Shown here piece by piece: positions 5,131 through 7,360 of a stretch of 7,360 nucleotides of DNA. The notes under the pieces are model-generated. The model did no database searches. It was not told the origin of the DNA and saw nothing but the letters and a program-made list of their open reading frames with translations. Source of the stretch: Bacteroidota bacterium. GTDB lineage: Bacteria > Bacteroidota > Bacteroidia > J057. The stretch is taken from the NCBI GenBank assembly GCA_963169475.1, contig CAUJFT010000286.1:1-7360 (forward strand). Reading direction: 5' to 3'. Positions within the stretch are counted from its first letter, which is position 1, and each line of letters starts with the position of its first letter. Both the position numbers and the translations under genes were made by a program.

Positions 5131-6129
5131 TTAAAAAAGCCCTACAATCTCTCTCACTTCTATTAGGGTTTTCTGCGCTTTTTTACGAATTTCGGCAGAA
5201 GAAGCGCGGATTTTTTCTGTAAAATCTTTATCTTCTTTGATTTCTTCCTTTTTTTCTCTCAAGGCATTTACAAAAGGTACTACGGTGGTGGCTACTCCCT
5301 CTTTGAGTTTCCCGTACATCTTGGCTCCGCTTGCATATTCTTTCATCAAATCTTTGTATAAATCTTTGTTTCCCAGGCTATTGATGATAGAAAAAAGATT
5401 TTCAACACCCGGGCTAATTTGCCCTTCAGAAGTATCTCCTACGTCAGTAACCGCAGATTTTATTTTTTTACGAAGTGTATTTTCTTCTTCAAATAAAAAC
5501 AAGCAATGTTTTTCACCCAAACTTTTAGACATTTTTTTAGCGGGGTCTGCTAATGACTGTACTTTAGGTATCTCTGTGAATAAAGCCTGCGGCTCCCTAA
5601 AATAATCTGTTTGGAATTGATAATTGAAACGATTGGCAATATTACGAGATAATTCTATATGCTGCTTTTGGTCTTTACCTACGGGTACAAAGTGCGGGTG
5701 ATAAATCAATATATCGGCTGCTTGTAATACCGGATAAGTAAACAAACCAGAAGTAATAAACGAGTTGGAAATGTTTTCTTCGAGCAGCGACATTTTGTCC
5801 TTAAATTGAGTTTGGCGGGTAAGTTCATGGTAAGAAGCCATACAATTTAGAATCCACGTAAGCTCTGTATGCTCAGGGATAAGAGATTGTACAAAAAGGT
5901 TTTCGATTTTTACGCCACAAGCCACTAAGGACATTACCATATCAAGGGTGTTTTTTCTTAATTCTTGTGCATTATAAGGCATTGTCATTGCGTGATAATC
6001 TACTACCCCATAGGTGCAATGATAATTCTCTTGCAGCTTTACCCAATTTTGCACTGCTCCAAGATAATTTCCTAAGTGCATTTGCCCTGTGGGTTGTATG
6101 GCTGAAAGAATATTTTTTTTGACTGTCAT
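5131..6129 (-). CDS. trpS: Tryptophan--tRNA ligase (TrpRS)
   Basis: This cytoplasmic class I aminoacyl-tRNA synthetase activates tryptophan with ATP and charges tRNA-Trp. It has 332 residues, matching the bacterial norm of about 325-340. The HIGH-type signature is QPTGQMHLGN (12-21). The tryptophan-pocket motif is QAADIL (136-141) with Asp139. VGKDQKQHIELSR (150-162) and the KMSKS loop (199-203, in DPAKKMSKSLG) complete the ATP and adenylate site. The C-terminal helical anticodon-binding region runs from about residue 215 to the end. All catalytic motifs are intact. The start at 6129 is directly followed by the conserved ILSAIQPTG, which fixes it. It lies 145 bases downstream of mnmG and 5 bases upstream of the tatD-like gene. 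No T-box or leader-peptide attenuator was evident upstream. Confidence 0.97.
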   Translation of the reverse strand: MTVKKNILSAIQPTGQMHLGNYLGAVQNWVKLQENYHCTYGVVDYHAMTMPYNAQELRKNTLDMVMSLVACGVKIENLFVQSLIPEHTELTWILNCMASYHELTRQTQFKDKMSLLEENISNSFITSGLFTYPVLQAADILIYHPHFVPVGKDQKQHIELSRNIANRFNYQFQTDYFREPQALFTEIPKVQSLADPAKKMSKSLGEKHCLFLFEEENTLRKKIKSAVTDVGDTSEGQISPGVENLFSIINSLGNKDLYKDLMKEYASGAKMYGKLKEGVATTVVPFVNALREKKEEIKEDKDFTEKIRASSAEIRKKAQKTLIEVREIVGLF

Positions 6130-6274
6130 TGTATTTTATAGTATATTTTTTTTTGTGAAAACTCGGACGATGTAGGGAATAAACCGGAGATAATAAATCA
6201 TTTAGAAGTGAGAGAAGAAAAACAATACTTTCTCTACAAGCAATATTTTTCATAAAATGATAGAAATAATCCTT

Positions 6275-7360
6275 CTATCTACCCATAAAAACCATCAAAA
6301 TAGAAATATCCGAAGGAGAGACCCCACTAATTCGGGAGGCTTGCCCTAAGCTTCTTGGTTTTATACGAGAGAGTTTTTCTTTCCCCTCGGCAGAAAGCGA
6401 CACTAACTTTTCATAATTAAAACTTTCGGGTAACTGAATATCATCTAACCTCATCATTTTGGAAGCCAATTCATCTTCTTTTTTAATATAGCCAGAGTAT
6501 TTCGCCTGAATTTCCATTTGCTCTTTTTCTTCTTCGGAGAAGGAGTGTGTCAGATTGAGAATTTCTTCATTGGCATTGGACAACATATTTACGGTTACGC
6601 CCGGGCGAAGGAGGATTTGTATGGCTTTTTGTTTTTGAGAAATAGGAGAACTCTCTATACTTTCTAGAAAAGGATTTATTTCCGAAGGAGAAATAGAGAT
6701 TTGAGAAAAAGATTCAAGCATCTCTTTTACTGCATTTTCTTTTTGAACGACTTTTTGATAGCGAACTTCGTCCGCTAATCCGATAGTATATCCAATATTA
6801 GTAAGCCTTAAATCTGCATTATCCTGTCTTAATAGGGTTCGATATTCTGCTCTGGAGGTAAACATACGATAAGGCTCTTGTGTTCCCTTTGTAACGAGGT
6901 CATCAATCAAGACTCCTATATACGCCTCATTTCTTTTTAAAATCAGCGGTTTTTTTTCTTGTACGCGCAGGGCTGCATTAATTCCGGCGATTAGTCCCTG
7001 GCTTGCCGCCTCTTCATATCCGGTTGTACCATTAATTTGTCCCGCAAAATATAACCCTTCTATAAGATGGGTTTCTAAGGTTAATTTTAATTGAGTGGGT
7101 GGGAAATAGTCATATTCTACAGCATATCCCGGTCGAAACATCTTTGCTTTCTCCAAGCCGGGTATTGTTCTAAGTGCGTTCATCTGTACGTCTTCGGGCA
7201 AAGAAGAAGATAATCCATTTACATACACCTCTACGGTATTCCAACCTTCAGGCTCAAGAAATAATTGATGCCTTTCTTTGTCCGCAAATCGTGTGATTTT
7301 ATCCTCTATGGAAGGACAATAACGAGGACCTAATCCCTGAATCCTGCCGGAGAACATAGG
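6275..7360 (-). CDS. mnmG: tRNA uridine-5-carboxymethylaminomethyl(34) synthesis enzyme MnmG, C-terminal part
   Basis: About 361 C-terminal residues are visible; the FAD-binding N-terminus lies beyond the right edge. Residues below are counted from the Met at 7357, which is internal, since a Pro codon precedes it as in other MnmG proteins. Signatures are GLGPRYCPSIEDK (8-20) with the conserved Cys14, FLEPEGWNTVE (33-43), FAGQINGTTGYEEAA (104-118), GVLIDDLVTKGTQEPYRMF (147-165), SRAEYRTLLRQDNADLRL (167-184), IQAKYSGYI (282-290) and the C-terminal LGQASRISGVSPSDIS. MnmG works with the GTPase MnmE to modify the wobble uridine (U34) of several tRNAs, using FAD, NADH and methylene-tetrahydrofolate. 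mnmG (gidA) is a classical neighbour of oriC. It could share a transcript with trpS. Confidence 0.97.
   Translation of the reverse strand, partial: PMFSGRIQGLGPRYCPSIEDKITRFADKERHQLFLEPEGWNTVEVYVNGLSSSLPEDVQMNALRTIPGLEKAKMFRPGYAVEYDYFPPTQLKLTLETHLIEGLYFAGQINGTTGYEEAASQGLIAGINAALRVQEKKPLILKRNEAYIGVLIDDLVTKGTQEPYRMFTSRAEYRTLLRQDNADLRLTNIGYTIGLADEVRYQKVVQKENAVKEMLESFSQISISPSEINPFLESIESSPISQKQKAIQILLRPGVTVNMLSNANEEILNLTHSFSEEEKEQMEIQAKYSGYIKKEDELASKMMRLDDIQLPESFNYEKLVSLSAEGKEKLSRIKPRSLGQASRISGVSPSDISILMVFMGR

Noticed and set aside
5237..5605. 122-residue plus-strand frame inside trpS
   Set aside because: It is antisense to the KMSKS and C-terminal regions of trpS with no independent signal.
6205..6240. 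Weak inverted repeat (AGAGAA/TTCTCT) downstream of mnmG as a terminator
   Set aside because: The stem is only 6-7 bp with a bulge and a long loop, and has no clear T-run placement; it is too weak to call.
5972..6253. 93-residue minus-strand frame spanning the mnmG-trpS gap
   Set aside because: More than half lies out of frame within the conserved TrpRS N-terminus. The rest is low-complexity and matches nothing I recognise, so a real gene here is unlikely.

Overview
This is an AT-rich stretch of bacterial chromosome that most likely comes from a member of the Bacteroidota. Three things point there. Start codons sit behind AT-rich leaders and mostly lack a Shine-Dalgarno sequence. Secreted proteins have signal peptides ending in Ala/Gly-Gln. 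The gene set (NadA, a DUF2147 protein, an exonuclease III-family nuclease, a short TatD, TrpS, MnmG) gives sequences of Bacteroidota character. This placement is inference from sequence style; no 16S rRNA gene or other marker is present.

The main feature is the roughly 890-base gap at 321-1210. It has no credible gene but carries many DnaA-box sequences (TTATCCACA and close variants) on both strands. Six boxes fall within 754-855, outlying boxes run from 424 to 1045, and an almost pure A+T tract lies at 1061-1116. This is the architecture of a chromosomal replication origin (oriC), although dnaA itself is not in view. The gap also holds a perfect 14-bp inverted repeat (532-564) and ten copies of the hexamer TTATAA, five of them in the A+T tract.

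Layout: (1) 1-320, minus: the N-terminal part of an exported protein that runs off the left edge. (2) 321-1210: predicted oriC. (3) 1211-2215, plus: nadA, transcribed away from the origin. (4) 2340-3044, plus: an exported GH24 lysozyme-like protein. (5) 3057-3086: a strong hairpin between convergent genes. (6) 3118-3555, minus: an exported DUF2147 protein. (7) 3704-4471, plus: xth, divergent from the DUF2147 gene across a 148-base gap with a near-palindrome. (8) 4454-5125, minus: a TatD-family hydrolase whose 3' end overlaps xth by 18 bases. (9) 5131-6129, minus: trpS, 5 bases upstream of the tatD-like gene. (10) 6275-7360, minus: the C-terminal part of mnmG (gidA), running off the right edge.

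The genes are mainly housekeeping: NAD biosynthesis, base-excision repair, tRNA charging and tRNA wobble modification. mnmG, trpS and the tatD-like gene are on one strand and may be co-transcribed, with a 145-base gap between the first two. If the origin is correctly placed, that group is transcribed head-on to the rightward fork. mnmG is a classical neighbour of oriC in many bacteria, and here it lies about 5 kb away. No tRNA, rRNA, CRISPR array, transposon or prophage was found.
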